This document shows, in pieces, positions 42,072 to 51,487 of a DNA stretch of 64,000 nt. The translations under genes and the position numbers were made by a program. Position 1 is the first letter of the stretch; the number at the start of each line of letters is the position of its first letter. Origin of the DNA: AC-32 sp963715575 (GTDB taxonomy: Bacteria; Actinomycetota; Thermoleophilia; Gaiellales; Gaiellaceae); NCBI GenBank assembly GCA_963715575.1, contig OY970250.1, forward strand, positions 1,426,001-1,490,000, read 5' to 3'. The notes beneath the pieces were generated by a model. It was not told the origin of the DNA, ran no database searches, and saw only the letters and a program-made list of their open reading frames with translations.

Positions 42072-43215
42072 CGGACGTCACCGCCAGGATGTCCGCCAGG
42101 TGCACGAGCCGAAACGTCGTCCGGCTGACGATCCGCTGCTCGCCCTCATCCTCGACCTCGGGCAGCGTGCGCCAGAGGTCGCGGGCCGCCTCGAGCAGCT
42201 CGCGGATCCGCTCGCGTTCCTCCTGGTGCCCGTCGCGGTCGGCGGTCGCGTTGAGCGCGAGCCCGAGCACGCCGATCGTGTCGGCCTGCCGCGTCCAGAG
42301 CAGCGGCGTCGCCATCGAGAGGTACTGGTGGATGCGCGCGAACGCCATCGGCTGCGAGAAGGTCTTGCTCCCGATCGGCGCGCTCGGCTCGAGCGGGGGC
42401 TCGCCGTCGGCGATCCGGTTCGCCGTGCCGGCCAGCATCGCCCGCATCTCCTTGTCGCCGAACCCGGCCAGGTGCGCCGTGCGCACAGCGATCAGGAGCG
42501 AGCTCGGCTGCTGCCCGTAGGGGTAGTCCGAGGCGTAGACGACCTGCTCGGGCGAGACGAGGTGGTAGAGGCTGAGCAGGTCGATCGGGCTCCAGACCGA
42601 GGTGTCGAAGTAGACGCCCGCCATGCCGCCGAACTCGGCCGCGAGCGCGCCCAGGTCGGCGATCCCCGCGTGGGCGATGATCAGCTGCGCTCCGGGGTTC
42701 GAGTCGACGAGCCGGCGCAGGTGGTCGGCGATCGGCGGTAGCCCTCGGCCGCCGTGGATCAGGATCGGGACGTTCCGCTCGGCCGCCAGCGCAAACACCG
42801 GAGCGAGCCGCTCGTCGTTCAGCAGGAAGCGCTGCGCCCGCGGGTGCAGCTTTATCCCGCGCGCGCCGAGGTCGAGGCAGCGGGCCGCCTCCTCGATCGG
42901 CTCCTCGGAGAGATCGAGCCGCACGAAGGGGATGAAGCGGCCGTCCGAGCGCTCGGCGTAGGCCAGTGTGCGGTCGTTGGCCGCGCGGAAGGCCGGGTGC
43001 CGGTCGACCTCGTCCATGCAGAACATGAAGCAGCGCGAGATCCCGTAGTGGTCGTTGATCCGCTCGAGGTCCTCGTAGACCCCGGTCATGCCGTCGATGT
43101 CGTGGCCGAGGTGGACGTGCGCGTCGAAGACCTCGGCGCCCTCGGGCAGCTCGCGCGCCAGCTCCTCGTCGTAGCCGGCGATCAGCGACTGCGCCTTCTG
43201 GAGCACCTCCTCCAC
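42064..43215 (-). CDS. Amidohydrolase 2 family metal-dependent hydrolase
   Basis: A TIM-barrel hydrolase of about 383 residues. Metal and active-site motifs are FDAHVHLGHD, GIKLHPRAQ, ILIHGGRG, IIAHAGIAD and YASDYPYG. The family includes decarboxylases and hydrolases. GTG 43215 is chosen because the longer frame (from 43266) would run into the divergent M24 gene. A start at 43206 is also possible. Its end overlaps the [2Fe-2S] gene by 8 bp, so it is first in the molybdenum hydroxylase unit and may act before or after it on the same compound. Confidence 0.82.
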   Translation of the reverse strand: MEEVLQKAQSLIAGYDEELARELPEGAEVFDAHVHLGHDIDGMTGVYEDLERINDHYGISRCFMFCMDEVDRHPAFRAANDRTLAYAERSDGRFIPFVRLDLSEEPIEEAARCLDLGARGIKLHPRAQRFLLNDERLAPVFALAAERNVPILIHGGRGLPPIADHLRRLVDSNPGAQLIIAHAGIADLGALAAEFGGMAGVYFDTSVWSPIDLLSLYHLVSPEQVVYASDYPYGQQPSSLLIAVRTAHLAGFGDKEMRAMLAGTANRIADGEPPLEPSAPIGSKTFSQPMAFARIHQYLSMATPLLWTRQADTIGVLGLALNATADRDGHQEERERIRELLEAARDLWRTLPEVEDEGEQRIVSRTTFRLVHLADILAVTSGA

Positions 43216-43249
43216 GATTCGCGAGTCTAGATGTACGATCCTCGCCGCC

Positions 43250-44386
43250 GTGGCAGACGTCCTCATCTACGCCGACACCATCCGCTCGCCCGAGATGCGG
43301 CACGAGGTGCCGCTCGCGGTTCCGGACGCGTTCCTCTACGCAGAGCGGGACGGCGAGCAGTCGGTCGTCCTGAGCTCCTTCGAGCTCGACCGCCTCGCCG
43401 AGGTCGCGCCGGGCCTGAACGCGCTGCCGTACGAGGAGCTCGGGATCGACGAGCTCTACGCGCAGGGGCTCCCGCGCGAGGAGATCGAGCTCGAGGTGAT
43501 CCTGCGCGCTGCTCGGCGCTTCGGCATCGAGCGGGCCGTCGTGCCGTCCACCTTCCCGCTGCAGGTCGCCGACCACCTGCGTGCGAACGGCATCGAGGTC
43601 ACGGCCGACCGCGGGCACTTCGTCCGGCGCCGGCGCGTGAAGAACGACGCCGAGCTGGCAGGGATCCGGCGGGCCCAGCGCGCCGCCGAGGCCGCGATGG
43701 ACGCGGCGCGTGAGCTGCTCCGCTCGGCCGAGCGCCAGAACGGCAGTCTGCTGCTGGACGGCGAGCAGCTCACCTGCGAGCGGCTCAAGCTCGCGGTCGA
43801 GCAGGCCTTCACCGCCAACGGCGCCTTCGCGGACGAGTTCATCGTCTCGCACGGCGCGCAGACCGCCGTCGGCCACGACATGGGCTCCGGCCCGATCGCG
43901 CCCGACGAGCCGATCTGCCTCGACCTCTTCCCGCGCGACCGCGACTCGGGCTGCTTCGCCGACATGACACGCGTGTTCGTGGTCGGCACGCCGTCCGACG
44001 AGCTGCTCGAGTGGCACAAGCTCTGCAAGGAGGCGCTCGACCGCTCGGTCGCCGCGGTCAAGCCCGGGATTCCCGGCACCGACCTGTTCACGATCACCTG
44101 CGACGTCTTCGAGGAGAACGGCTACCCGACGCTGCGCTCGAAGGAGCCCGGCGAAGTGCTCCAGGACGGCTTCTACCACTCGCTCGGCCACGGGGTCGGG
44201 CTCGAGGTGCACGAGGAGCCGACGCTCGGCCGCGCCCCCGGCGAGCTCGTCGCCGGCGACGTGATCGCGGTCGAGCCGGGCCTCTACCGGCACGGCCACG
44301 GCGGCTGCCGGCTCGAAGACCTGGTGCTCGTGACCGAGAACGGGCCCGAGGTGCTGACGGACTACCCGTACGACCTCGAGCCCTAG
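43250..44386 (+). CDS. M24 family aminopeptidase (Xaa-Pro type)
   Basis: A 378-residue creatinase/prolidase-fold peptidase. The N-terminal domain (about 1-130) is followed by the pita-bread domain with metal ligands in ICLDLFPRD, FADMTR, SLGHGVGLEVHEEP and AVEPGLYRHG. The Asp, Asp, His, Glu, Glu set is mostly visible. It would remove N-terminal residues before proline. GTG 43250 is 34 bp from the divergent amidohydrolase start. Its TAG shares one base with the GTG of the acetyl-CoA synthetase. Confidence 0.86.
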   Translation: MADVLIYADTIRSPEMRHEVPLAVPDAFLYAERDGEQSVVLSSFELDRLAEVAPGLNALPYEELGIDELYAQGLPREEIELEVILRAARRFGIERAVVPSTFPLQVADHLRANGIEVTADRGHFVRRRRVKNDAELAGIRRAQRAAEAAMDAARELLRSAERQNGSLLLDGEQLTCERLKLAVEQAFTANGAFADEFIVSHGAQTAVGHDMGSGPIAPDEPICLDLFPRDRDSGCFADMTRVFVVGTPSDELLEWHKLCKEALDRSVAAVKPGIPGTDLFTITCDVFEENGYPTLRSKEPGEVLQDGFYHSLGHGVGLEVHEEPTLGRAPGELVAGDVIAVEPGLYRHGHGGCRLEDLVLVTENGPEVLTDYPYDLEP

Positions 44387-46341
44387 TGGCCCACGCCATC
44401 GAGACGATCCTCCTGGAGGAGCGGCGCTACCCGCCGCCGCCGGAGTTCGCTCAGCAGGCGAACGCGCAGCCCGAGATCTACGAGCGGGACTTCGACGAGT
44501 TCTGGGAGACCGAGGCGCGGGAGCGCGTGACGTGGTTCGAGGACTTCACCCAGCTCAACGAATGGGAGCCGCCGTACGCGAAGTGGTACCTCGGCGGCAA
44601 GCTGAACGTCGCCTACAACTGCGTCGACCGCCACGTCGAGGCCGGCCGCGGCGACAAGGTCGCCTACCACTGGGAGGGCGAGCCGGAGGACGAGCGGCGG
44701 ACGATCACCTACGCCGACCTGCAGGGCGAGGTCGTCAAGCTCGCCAACGCGCTGAAGCAGCTCGGCGTCGGGAAGGGCACCGCGGTCGGGATCTACCTCG
44801 GGATGGTTCCCGAGGCGCCGGTCGCGATGCTCGCCTGCGCACGGCTCGGCGCGCCGCACACAGTCGTCTTCGGCGGCTTCTCGGCCGACTCGCTCGCGGA
44901 CCGGCTGAACGACATGGGCTGCGAGGTGCTGATCACGCAGGACGAGGGCCTGCGCAACGGCGGCACGGTGCCCCTCAAGCGCAACGCCGACGAGGCGCTC
45001 TCACGGGCGCCGGGCGTCAAGCACGCCGTCGTCCTGCGCCGCACCGGCGGTGAGATCGAGTGGAACGACGAGCGCGACCACTGGTGGCACGAGCTCGTCG
45101 CCGACGAGCCGGACGACCCGGCGTCGTGCCCGTGCGAGCCGATGGACTCGGAAGACCTGCTCTACCTGCTCTACACGAGCGGCACGACCGCGAAGCCGAA
45201 GGGGATCGCGCACACCACGGCCGGCTACCTGGTCGGCACCGCCGCGACCCACTACTACATCTTCGACGTCAAGCCCGACTCGGTCTACTGGTGCGCCGCC
45301 GACATCGGCTGGGTCACGGGCCACAGCTACATCGTGTACGGGCCGCTCTGCAACGGCACCACGAGCGTGCTCTACGAGGGCGTCCCGAACTACCCGGACA
45401 AGGACCGCTGGTGGGCGATCGTCGAGCGGTACCAGGTGGACATCCTCTACACGGCGCCGACCGCGATCCGGACACACATGAAGTGGGGCCCCGAGTACGC
45501 GGAGCAGCACGACCTCTCCTCGCTGCGGCTGCTCGGCTCGGTCGGCGAGCCGATCAACCCCGAGGCCTGGGTGTGGTACCGCGAGCACATCGGCGGCGAC
45601 CGCACGCCGGTCGTCGACACGTGGTGGCAGACCGAGACCGGGATGATCATGATCACGCCGCTCCCGGGAGTGACGACGCTCAAGCCCGGCTCGGCGACCA
45701 AGCCGTTCCCCGGCGTGGACGCCGCGATCTTCGACGAGCAGGGCAACGAGGTCGGCCCGGGCGGGGGCGGCTACCTCGTCTTGCGGCGCCCGTGGCCGGC
45801 GATGCTGCGCGGGATCTACAAGGACGACGAGCGCTACCGGGAGACGTACTGGTCGAAGTACCCGGACGTCTACTTCGCCGGCGACGGCTCACGGGTCGAC
45901 GAGGACGGCGACTTCTGGCTCCTCGGCCGCGTGGACGACGTGATGAACGTCTCCGGCCACCGGATCTCGACGATCGAGGTCGAGAGCGCGCTGGTCGACC
46001 ACTCGAAGGTCGCCGAGGCCGCCGTCTGCGGTCGCAAGGACGAGCGCACCGGCCAGGCGATCGTCGCCTACGTGACGCTGAAGGGTGGCGACGACGGCTC
46101 GGTCGAGATGCTCGAGGAGCTGCGCAGCCACGTGGCCGCCAAGATCGGCCCGATCGCCAAGCCCGCGAACATCGTCTTCACGCCCGAGCTGCCGAAGACC
46201 CGCAGCGGCAAGATCATGCGGCGACTGCTGCGCGACGTGGCCGAGCACCGCGAGCTCGGTGACACGACCACGCTCGCCGATCCGGCCGTCGTCTCCGAGA
46301 TCCAGGAGCGGGCGACGACCGAGCAGTCCAAAGAGGACTAG
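44386..46341 (+). CDS. acs: Acetyl-CoA synthetase (AMP-forming)
   Basis: A 651-residue adenylate-forming enzyme that activates acetate to acetyl-CoA. Motifs are YTSGTTAKPKGIAHTT (P-loop), WWQTETGM, GRVDDVMNVSGHRIS (A8 hinge), and the C-terminal TRSGKIMRR with the lysine acetylated by Pat-type enzymes in other bacteria. Length is the usual 650. Start GTG 44386 overlaps the M24 stop. With the PoxB-like enzyme elsewhere in the window it could recycle acetate. Confidence 0.93.
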   Translation: MAHAIETILLEERRYPPPPEFAQQANAQPEIYERDFDEFWETEARERVTWFEDFTQLNEWEPPYAKWYLGGKLNVAYNCVDRHVEAGRGDKVAYHWEGEPEDERRTITYADLQGEVVKLANALKQLGVGKGTAVGIYLGMVPEAPVAMLACARLGAPHTVVFGGFSADSLADRLNDMGCEVLITQDEGLRNGGTVPLKRNADEALSRAPGVKHAVVLRRTGGEIEWNDERDHWWHELVADEPDDPASCPCEPMDSEDLLYLLYTSGTTAKPKGIAHTTAGYLVGTAATHYYIFDVKPDSVYWCAADIGWVTGHSYIVYGPLCNGTTSVLYEGVPNYPDKDRWWAIVERYQVDILYTAPTAIRTHMKWGPEYAEQHDLSSLRLLGSVGEPINPEAWVWYREHIGGDRTPVVDTWWQTETGMIMITPLPGVTTLKPGSATKPFPGVDAAIFDEQGNEVGPGGGGYLVLRRPWPAMLRGIYKDDERYRETYWSKYPDVYFAGDGSRVDEDGDFWLLGRVDDVMNVSGHRISTIEVESALVDHSKVAEAAVCGRKDERTGQAIVAYVTLKGGDDGSVEMLEELRSHVAAKIGPIAKPANIVFTPELPKTRSGKIMRRLLRDVAEHRELGDTTTLADPAVVSEIQERATTEQSKED

Positions 46342-46784
46342 TGACGCCCGAAGAGGAACGGCAGCTCGCCGTCGATCTCTTCAACCGGGCCTGGACGCTG
46401 ATGGAGCTCGAGGAGCGGACGCCCGAGCAGGACGACGAGCTGATCCACACTGCGCACGCCTCCGCGTACCACTGGATGCAGGTCGGTACTCCGGCGAATC
46501 GGGCGCGGAGCGAGTGGCAGCTCTCGCGCGTCTACACCGTGCTCGGCCGCGCGGAGCCCGCGCTGGCCCACGCGCGGCGCTGCCGGCAGATCTGCGAGGC
46601 GCATCCCGAGGCGCTCGAGGACTGGGACCTTCCCTACGCCCATGAGGCGCTCGCGCGCGCCCATGCGCTCGCGGGTCAAGCGGACGAGGCGGGCCGCCAC
46701 GCGGCCGCTGCCCGAGAGCTGGCGGCTCGCGTCACGGGCGCCAAGGACCGCGAGCACCTCGAGGCCGACCTAGCGACGCTATAG
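46341..46784 (+). CDS. Tetratricopeptide-like small protein
   Basis: A 147-residue helical protein with TPR-like pairs of helices (SEWQLSRVYTVLGRAEPALA and EALARAHALAGQADEAGRHA). The GTG start shares one base with the acs stop, so it is co-translated with the synthetase. It may act as an adaptor protein, but no partner is evident. Its end overlaps the convergent M16 peptidase by 6 bp. Confidence 0.7.
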   Translation: MTPEEERQLAVDLFNRAWTLMELEERTPEQDDELIHTAHASAYHWMQVGTPANRARSEWQLSRVYTVLGRAEPALAHARRCRQICEAHPEALEDWDLPYAHEALARAHALAGQADEAGRHAAAARELAARVTGAKDREHLEADLATL

Positions 46785-48044
46785 CAGCTCTTCGAACGGC
46801 GCCGCGTCGTCGAACGGCCCGATCAGCGCGAGGTTCATCCCGGCCGAGGCGATCACGTCCTGCGCGACGCGCTGGACGTCGTCCGCGGTGACCGCGTCCA
46901 GCCCGGCCGTGATCTCCTCGGGTTCGACCGCCTTGCCCTCGAGCACCTCGCGGCTGAGGCCGAACATCGTCATCCCCTGCGGGTTCTCGAGCCGGAGCAC
47001 GAAGCGGCCCTTGGCGAGCGCGCGCGCCTTCTCGAGCTCCTCGGCGGGAACGGCCTCGTCGGCGATCTTGCGGAACTCCTGCGCGATCGTCTCGACCGCC
47101 TCGTCGGCGCGGTTGATGTCGACCCCGGCCTGCGAGTAGAGCGAGCCGGCGTCCGTGTAGCTCTGGTTGTGGGCGAAGACGTAGTACGCGAGCCCGCGGC
47201 GCTCGCGCACCTCGGTGAAGAGCCGTGACGACATGCCGGTGCCGAGCACGGTCGAGAGCAGCTGCAGCGCGTAGCGGTCCGGATGGTCGAGGGGGTAGCT
47301 CCGGACGCCCAGGCAGAGGTGGGCCTGGTCGGATTCCTTGCGGTGGACGGTCACCTGCGAGACCGAGTCGGCATCGACCTCGACGGGCGCCGGCGCTCCG
47401 GTCTCCTCCGGCTCGAGGTCGCCGAGCAGCCGCTGCACGGTCTCGAGCGGGTCGCCCTCGAGCTTGCCGCCGAGCCCGACGACCATCCGCTCCGGCTTGT
47501 ACCAGCGGTCGACGTAGCCGAGGAACGTGTCCCGGTTCGCCGCGCGCACCGTCTCCTTCTTGCCGATGATGTCCCAGCCGAGCGGCTGGTCGCCGTAGAG
47601 GAGCTCGTCGTAGACGCCGCCGATGAAGTCGCGAGGCGTGTCGTAGTACATGTTCATCTCCTCGACGATCACGCCCTTCTCGCGCTCGATCTCGTCGCTT
47701 TCGAACTTCGAGTTGCGGAGCATGTCGACGAGCACGTCCAGCGCCCGGTCGCGGTACTCGGCCGCGCACTTGACGTAGTAGCCCGTGTACTCCTTGCTCG
47801 TGAAGGCGTTGAACTCGCCGCCGAGCCCGTCCACCTCCATGCCGATCTCACGCGCAGTCGGACGGCGCTGGGTGCCCTTGAAGAACATGTGCTCGGCGAA
47901 GTGCGCGATCCCGTTCGTGTCCGGGGTCTCGTAGCGCGAGCCGGCCGCGAGCATGATCATGCAGGTGACCGATTGCACCGAGGGCATGTCGGCGGTCAGC
48001 ACGCGCAGGCCGTTGTCGAGGGTGTGCCGCTCGAAGACGCTCAC
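46779..48044 (-). CDS. M16 family zinc peptidase (PqqL/processing-protease-like)
   Basis: A 421-residue insulinase-type peptidase with the inverted zinc motif HFAEH (H-x2-E-H, GIAHFAEHMFFKGT) and the downstream glutamate region VIVEEMNMYYDTP. The C-terminal half is the inactive M16 partner domain. GTG 48044 is chosen because it forms a GTGA overlap with the thioesterase stop; an ATG at 48065 would add 7 residues. It lacks a signal peptide. Family members degrade peptides or process precursors. Confidence 0.88.
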   Translation of the reverse strand: MSVFERHTLDNGLRVLTADMPSVQSVTCMIMLAAGSRYETPDTNGIAHFAEHMFFKGTQRRPTAREIGMEVDGLGGEFNAFTSKEYTGYYVKCAAEYRDRALDVLVDMLRNSKFESDEIEREKGVIVEEMNMYYDTPRDFIGGVYDELLYGDQPLGWDIIGKKETVRAANRDTFLGYVDRWYKPERMVVGLGGKLEGDPLETVQRLLGDLEPEETGAPAPVEVDADSVSQVTVHRKESDQAHLCLGVRSYPLDHPDRYALQLLSTVLGTGMSSRLFTEVRERRGLAYYVFAHNQSYTDAGSLYSQAGVDINRADEAVETIAQEFRKIADEAVPAEELEKARALAKGRFVLRLENPQGMTMFGLSREVLEGKAVEPEEITAGLDAVTADDVQRVAQDVIASAGMNLALIGPFDDAAPFEELL

Positions 48045-48421
48045 GCGGCCAGCTTCTCCCGCCACGCTTCGGGGATCGCGACCGGCTCGCGGCGCTCGTA
48101 GTCGTAGGTGACGAGCACGGTCTTGGCCTCGGCGACGAGCGTGTCGCCGACGCGCAGCTCGTGCTCGAGGTCGAAGCTCTTCTCGCCGAAGCGGCTGACG
48201 CGCACGCTGACCTCGACCTCGTCGCCGAAGCGGACCGGCGCGCGGAAGTCGATCTCGATGCGCGCCACGATGATCGCCAGGTCCTCGAGCGTCTGCACCG
48301 CGCCGAGATGCTGCAGGAAGGCGGCGCGCGCCGACTCGATGTAGGTCAGGAAGACCGCGTTGTTGACGTGGCCCATCGGGTCGAGGTCGCGGAAGCGGAC
48401 GGCTTCACGGTGCACGAACAT
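48041..48421 (-). CDS. Acyl-CoA thioesterase (4HBT hot-dog family)
   Basis: A 126-residue hot-dog protein with the 4-hydroxybenzoyl-CoA thioesterase signature RFRDLDPMGHVNNAVFLTY, whose aspartate is catalytic in family members. The frame continues upstream, but ATG 48421 yields the usual N-terminus. It is coupled to the M16 gene by a GTGA overlap. The acyl substrate is unknown; YbgC-type and fatty-acyl thioesterases are both possible. Confidence 0.85.
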   Translation of the reverse strand: MFVHREAVRFRDLDPMGHVNNAVFLTYIESARAAFLQHLGAVQTLEDLAIIVARIEIDFRAPVRFGDEVEVSVRVSRFGEKSFDLEHELRVGDTLVAEAKTVLVTYDYERREPVAIPEAWREKLAA

Positions 48422-48428
48422 CGCCGCG

Positions 48429-49304
48429 ATGCTAGATGCTCCGCACGTGGCGGGGGAAGAGACGAGGCGCGCGATCTTCGCGCAACCCGAGTGGCTGCGG
48501 GCGATTCCGGCCGAGAGGCGCCTACCGGAGGGACCGGTGCTGCACACCGGCTGCGGGACCTCGTTCCACGCGGCGCAGACGGGGGGCTGGGCCGAACAGG
48601 CGCTCGAGCTCGTGCTGCGGCCGCGCGAGGCGGACGCGCTCGTCGTGGTCAGCCACGAGGGCGACACGCCGCTGTCGCTCGAGGCCGCGCGTGCCTTCGA
48701 CGGGCCGGTCTGGCTCGTGACGGGCAAGCCCGACAGTCCGCTCGGGGAGCTCGCCGACGAGGTCGTCGTGGCAACGCCCGAGATCGAGCAGAGCTGGTGT
48801 CACACGGCGAGCTACACCTGCGCGGTGGCGACGATCGCCGCGCTGCACGGCGAGGAGGTCGGCGGCCTGCCGGGCCTCGTCGAGCGCGCGCTCGAGCACC
48901 ACGAGCCGGTCAGCGCCCACGAGCGCTGGCTCGTCACCGGCGCCGGGCGCGACTGGCCGACCGCGCAGGAGGCGGTGTTGAAGCTGCGCGAGGGCGCCTA
49001 CGTCGCGGCCGAGGCGCATCACACCGAGCAGCTCCTCCACGGCCATCTCGCCGCCGTCGACGAGTCGGTTCGCGCGTTCGTGCTCGAGGGTGAGGGCCGA
49101 GCGGCGGAGCGGGCGGCCGGCGCGGTCGCGGCCCTGCGTGAGCTTGGCTGCGAGACGACGCTCGTCCCGACCGTGCACCCGGTGGCCGACATCGTCCGCT
49201 TCCAGCTGCTGACGCTCGACCTGGCTGAGGCGCGCGGCGTCGACCCGGACAAGATCCGCCGCGACGATCCGCGCTGGGACCGGGCCCGCCAGGCCTACGA
49301 GTGA
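48429..49304 (+). CDS. SIS-domain sugar isomerase-like protein
   Basis: A 291-residue protein with two SIS domains, like the isomerase half of GlmS or AgaS. The first has LHTGCGTSFHAAQTGG and VVSHEGDTPLSLEAA; the second has GAGRDWPTAQEAVLKLREG and HTEQLLHGHLAAVDE, comparable to the EFRHGP region of GlmS. No glutaminase domain is attached. It probably isomerises or deaminates an amino sugar phosphate. ATG 48429 leaves only 7 bp to the divergent thioesterase start, so GTG 48447 is a fair alternative. Confidence 0.82.
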   Translation: MLDAPHVAGEETRRAIFAQPEWLRAIPAERRLPEGPVLHTGCGTSFHAAQTGGWAEQALELVLRPREADALVVVSHEGDTPLSLEAARAFDGPVWLVTGKPDSPLGELADEVVVATPEIEQSWCHTASYTCAVATIAALHGEEVGGLPGLVERALEHHEPVSAHERWLVTGAGRDWPTAQEAVLKLREGAYVAAEAHHTEQLLHGHLAAVDESVRAFVLEGEGRAAERAAGAVAALRELGCETTLVPTVHPVADIVRFQLLTLDLAEARGVDPDKIRRDDPRWDRARQAYE

Positions 49305-50260
49305 GCGGCCAGTAGCTCGGCCTCGCGCTCGGGCGTCAGGCCGACGCCTTCGACGGTGGCCGCGTGCTCGAGCGTGTCGCGCACGGTCTCCTCGAGCGGC
49401 CGGAAGGTGAGGCCGGCGGCAACCGCGCGGGAGACGTCCGCCTGGTGGATCGCGACCGAGCCCGGGTCGGCCACCCAGAGCGGCAGCTCCATCCACTCGC
49501 CGACCTCGTGCTGGTTCAGCAGCTCGGCCGGGACCCACTCGAAGCTCGCGTCGCTGCCGCTCACCTCGCGGCAGGTCTCGAGCAGCTCGTGCCAGCTACG
49601 GCCTGGGTGCGTGGCGTTGTAGACGCCGCCCGCCCTGCGCCCGGAGAGGTCGACGAGCCAGGCGCCGAGATCCTTCGCGTCGACGAACTGCACCTGTCCC
49701 TCCGGCGGCGCCGGGGCGAGCACGCGGCCGCCGCGGGCGACCCGGTGCGGCCAGTAGGTGAAGCGCCCGGTCGGGTCGTTGGCGCCGACGATCAGGCCCG
49801 GCCGCACGCTCGCCTGCCGCTCGCCGAAGACATCGGCCACGACCTGCTCGCAGAGCGCCTTCAACGGCCCGTAGTTCGAGTAGTCGTCGGTGAGCTTGTC
49901 GTCGGGCAGGTCGCCGAGCTCCGCGACCGGGCTGGCCTCGTCGACCGGCTCGGCCAGGCTCGCGTAGACGGAGACGCTCGAGACGAACAGGTAGTGGGCG
50001 GTGGAGTCGGCCAGCGCCTCCGCCGACGCGCGCACGACCGACGGGATATACCCCGACGGGTCGAGCACCGCGTCCCACTCGCGGCCCTGCAACACGTCGA
50101 GATCCTGCGTCCGGTCGCCGCGCAGCTTCTCCGCCTCGGGAAAGAGCTCCGGGTTCGTCTCGCCGCGGTTGAAGAGCGTCACCTCGTGCCCCCGCGCGAG
50201 TGCGGCCTCGACCGCCGCGCGCCCGAGGAACTTCGTCCCGCCGAGGACGAGCAGCCTCAC
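49295..50260 (-). CDS. NAD-dependent epimerase/dehydratase (extended SDR)
   Basis: A 321-residue extended short-chain dehydrogenase. The nucleotide-binding motif is VLGGTKFLGRA and the catalytic YxxxK is in YGPLKALCE. VSSVSVYAS and the RPGLIVGANDPTGRF block are also typical. It resembles sugar-nucleotide epimerases and chloroplast-type RNA-binding SDRs. The 3' end overlaps the SIS gene by 10 bp; the upstream aminotransferase stop overlaps its start. Confidence 0.87.
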   Translation of the reverse strand: MRLLVLGGTKFLGRAAVEAALARGHEVTLFNRGETNPELFPEAEKLRGDRTQDLDVLQGREWDAVLDPSGYIPSVVRASAEALADSTAHYLFVSSVSVYASLAEPVDEASPVAELGDLPDDKLTDDYSNYGPLKALCEQVVADVFGERQASVRPGLIVGANDPTGRFTYWPHRVARGGRVLAPAPPEGQVQFVDAKDLGAWLVDLSGRRAGGVYNATHPGRSWHELLETCREVSGSDASFEWVPAELLNQHEVGEWMELPLWVADPGSVAIHQADVSRAVAAGLTFRPLEETVRDTLEHAATVEGVGLTPEREAELLAAHS

Positions 50261-51417
50261 AGTGAGGCGAGCGCCTCGACCAGCCGATCGACCTCGTCAA
50301 CCGTGTTGTAGTGGAGCATCCCGGCGCGCACGGCGCCGTCCGGGAGGCCGAGGCGGTTCATCACCTCGACCGCGTAGTAATTCCCGCGCCAGACCGCGAG
50401 GCCGCGCTCGCCGAGCCGCGTCGCGGCTTCGAGCGGCGAGAGGCTCTCGACGTTGAAGCAGAACGTGGGCACGCGGCCTTCCATGGTCGGGAGGCCGTAG
50501 AGCGTGCAGCTCGAGGGAAGCCCCGCGAGGAAGCGCTCTCCAAGCTCGCGCTCGTGGGCGGCGATTGCGTCGAAGCCGATCGAATCCAGGTAGCGCACGG
50601 CGGCGACGAAGCCTGCCAGCAGCTCGTGCGGCAGCGTGCCCGTCTCGAACTTGTGCCCGAGCGGCGTCTCGGCTGCCGGCCGCACCTTGTATGGGCGCCA
50701 GCGTTCGAGCAGCTCGGCCCGCGCGAACGCTAGCCCGAGGTGCGGGCCGAAGAACTTGTAGGGCGAGCAGATCAGCACGTCGGCGCCGACAGTTGCGACG
50801 TCGATCGGCCCGTGCGGCGCGTAGTGCACCGCGTCAACCCAGGCGAGGGCACCGACCGAATGCGCCAGCTCCGCCACCCGCGCGACGTCGACCAGGGTGC
50901 CGACGGCGTTCGACGCCCATGGGAACGCGACTACCCGGGTCCGGTCGGAGAGCTGGGCCTGAAGGTCGTCGAGGTCGAGGCTCGTATCGTCGCGGATCGC
51001 CGCCACGCGCACTTCCAGCTCGAGGTCGCGTGCCAGCTCGAGCCAGGGCGAGACATTGCCGTCGTGGTCGAGCTGTGTGACGACGATCTCGTCGCCGGCC
51101 TCGAGCTCGCGGCCGACGGTGCGGCTGAGCGCGAAGTTGAGCGTCGTCATGTTCGCGCCGAAGACGACCTCCTCTGGCGAGCAGCCGAGGAACTCGCCGC
51201 CGGCCCGGCGCGACTGGTCTACGAGCTCCTCGGTCCGGCGGCTGGTCGAGTACGGCCCGCTGACGTTCGCGTTCGAGGTGCGCAGGTAGTCGGCGATCGC
51301 CGCGATCACCTCGTCGGGCACCTGGGAGCCGCCGGGGCCGTCGAAGAAGACGAGCTCGTTCTCGAGCGCCGAGAACCGGGCCCTAACGGCCGCGACGTCG
51401 AAAGCCACCGCGCTCAC
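50257..51417 (-). CDS. Class V aminotransferase (cysteine-desulfurase-like)
   Basis: A 386-residue PLP enzyme of the Csd/SufS-like group. The lysine is in CSPYKFFGPHLG, and TQLDHDGNVSPW and VDAVHYAPHG are cofactor-contact segments. The loop that carries the active-site cysteine in SufS-type desulfurases reads LAVWRGNYYAVEV here and has no cysteine, so a persulfide-forming activity is doubtful. GTG 51417 begins the conserved N-terminus (SAVAFDVAAVRARF). A longer frame to 51564 runs into the ABC transporter gene on the other strand. Confidence 0.82.
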   Translation of the reverse strand: MSAVAFDVAAVRARFSALENELVFFDGPGGSQVPDEVIAAIADYLRTSNANVSGPYSTSRRTEELVDQSRRAGGEFLGCSPEEVVFGANMTTLNFALSRTVGRELEAGDEIVVTQLDHDGNVSPWLELARDLELEVRVAAIRDDTSLDLDDLQAQLSDRTRVVAFPWASNAVGTLVDVARVAELAHSVGALAWVDAVHYAPHGPIDVATVGADVLICSPYKFFGPHLGLAFARAELLERWRPYKVRPAAETPLGHKFETGTLPHELLAGFVAAVRYLDSIGFDAIAAHERELGERFLAGLPSSCTLYGLPTMEGRVPTFCFNVESLSPLEAATRLGERGLAVWRGNYYAVEVMNRLGLPDGAVRAGMLHYNTVDEVDRLVEALASL

Positions 51418-51487
51418 CGCACGGACGGTATCGGAAGGTTGATCGCGACCTGCTACCTTCGTCGGGACCGATCGAGGGGAGCCGGAC

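Noticed and set aside
42146..44299. 717-codon minus-strand frame across the amidohydrolase/M24 junction
   Set aside because: It covers two genes with clear motifs on other frames and has no recognisable domain.
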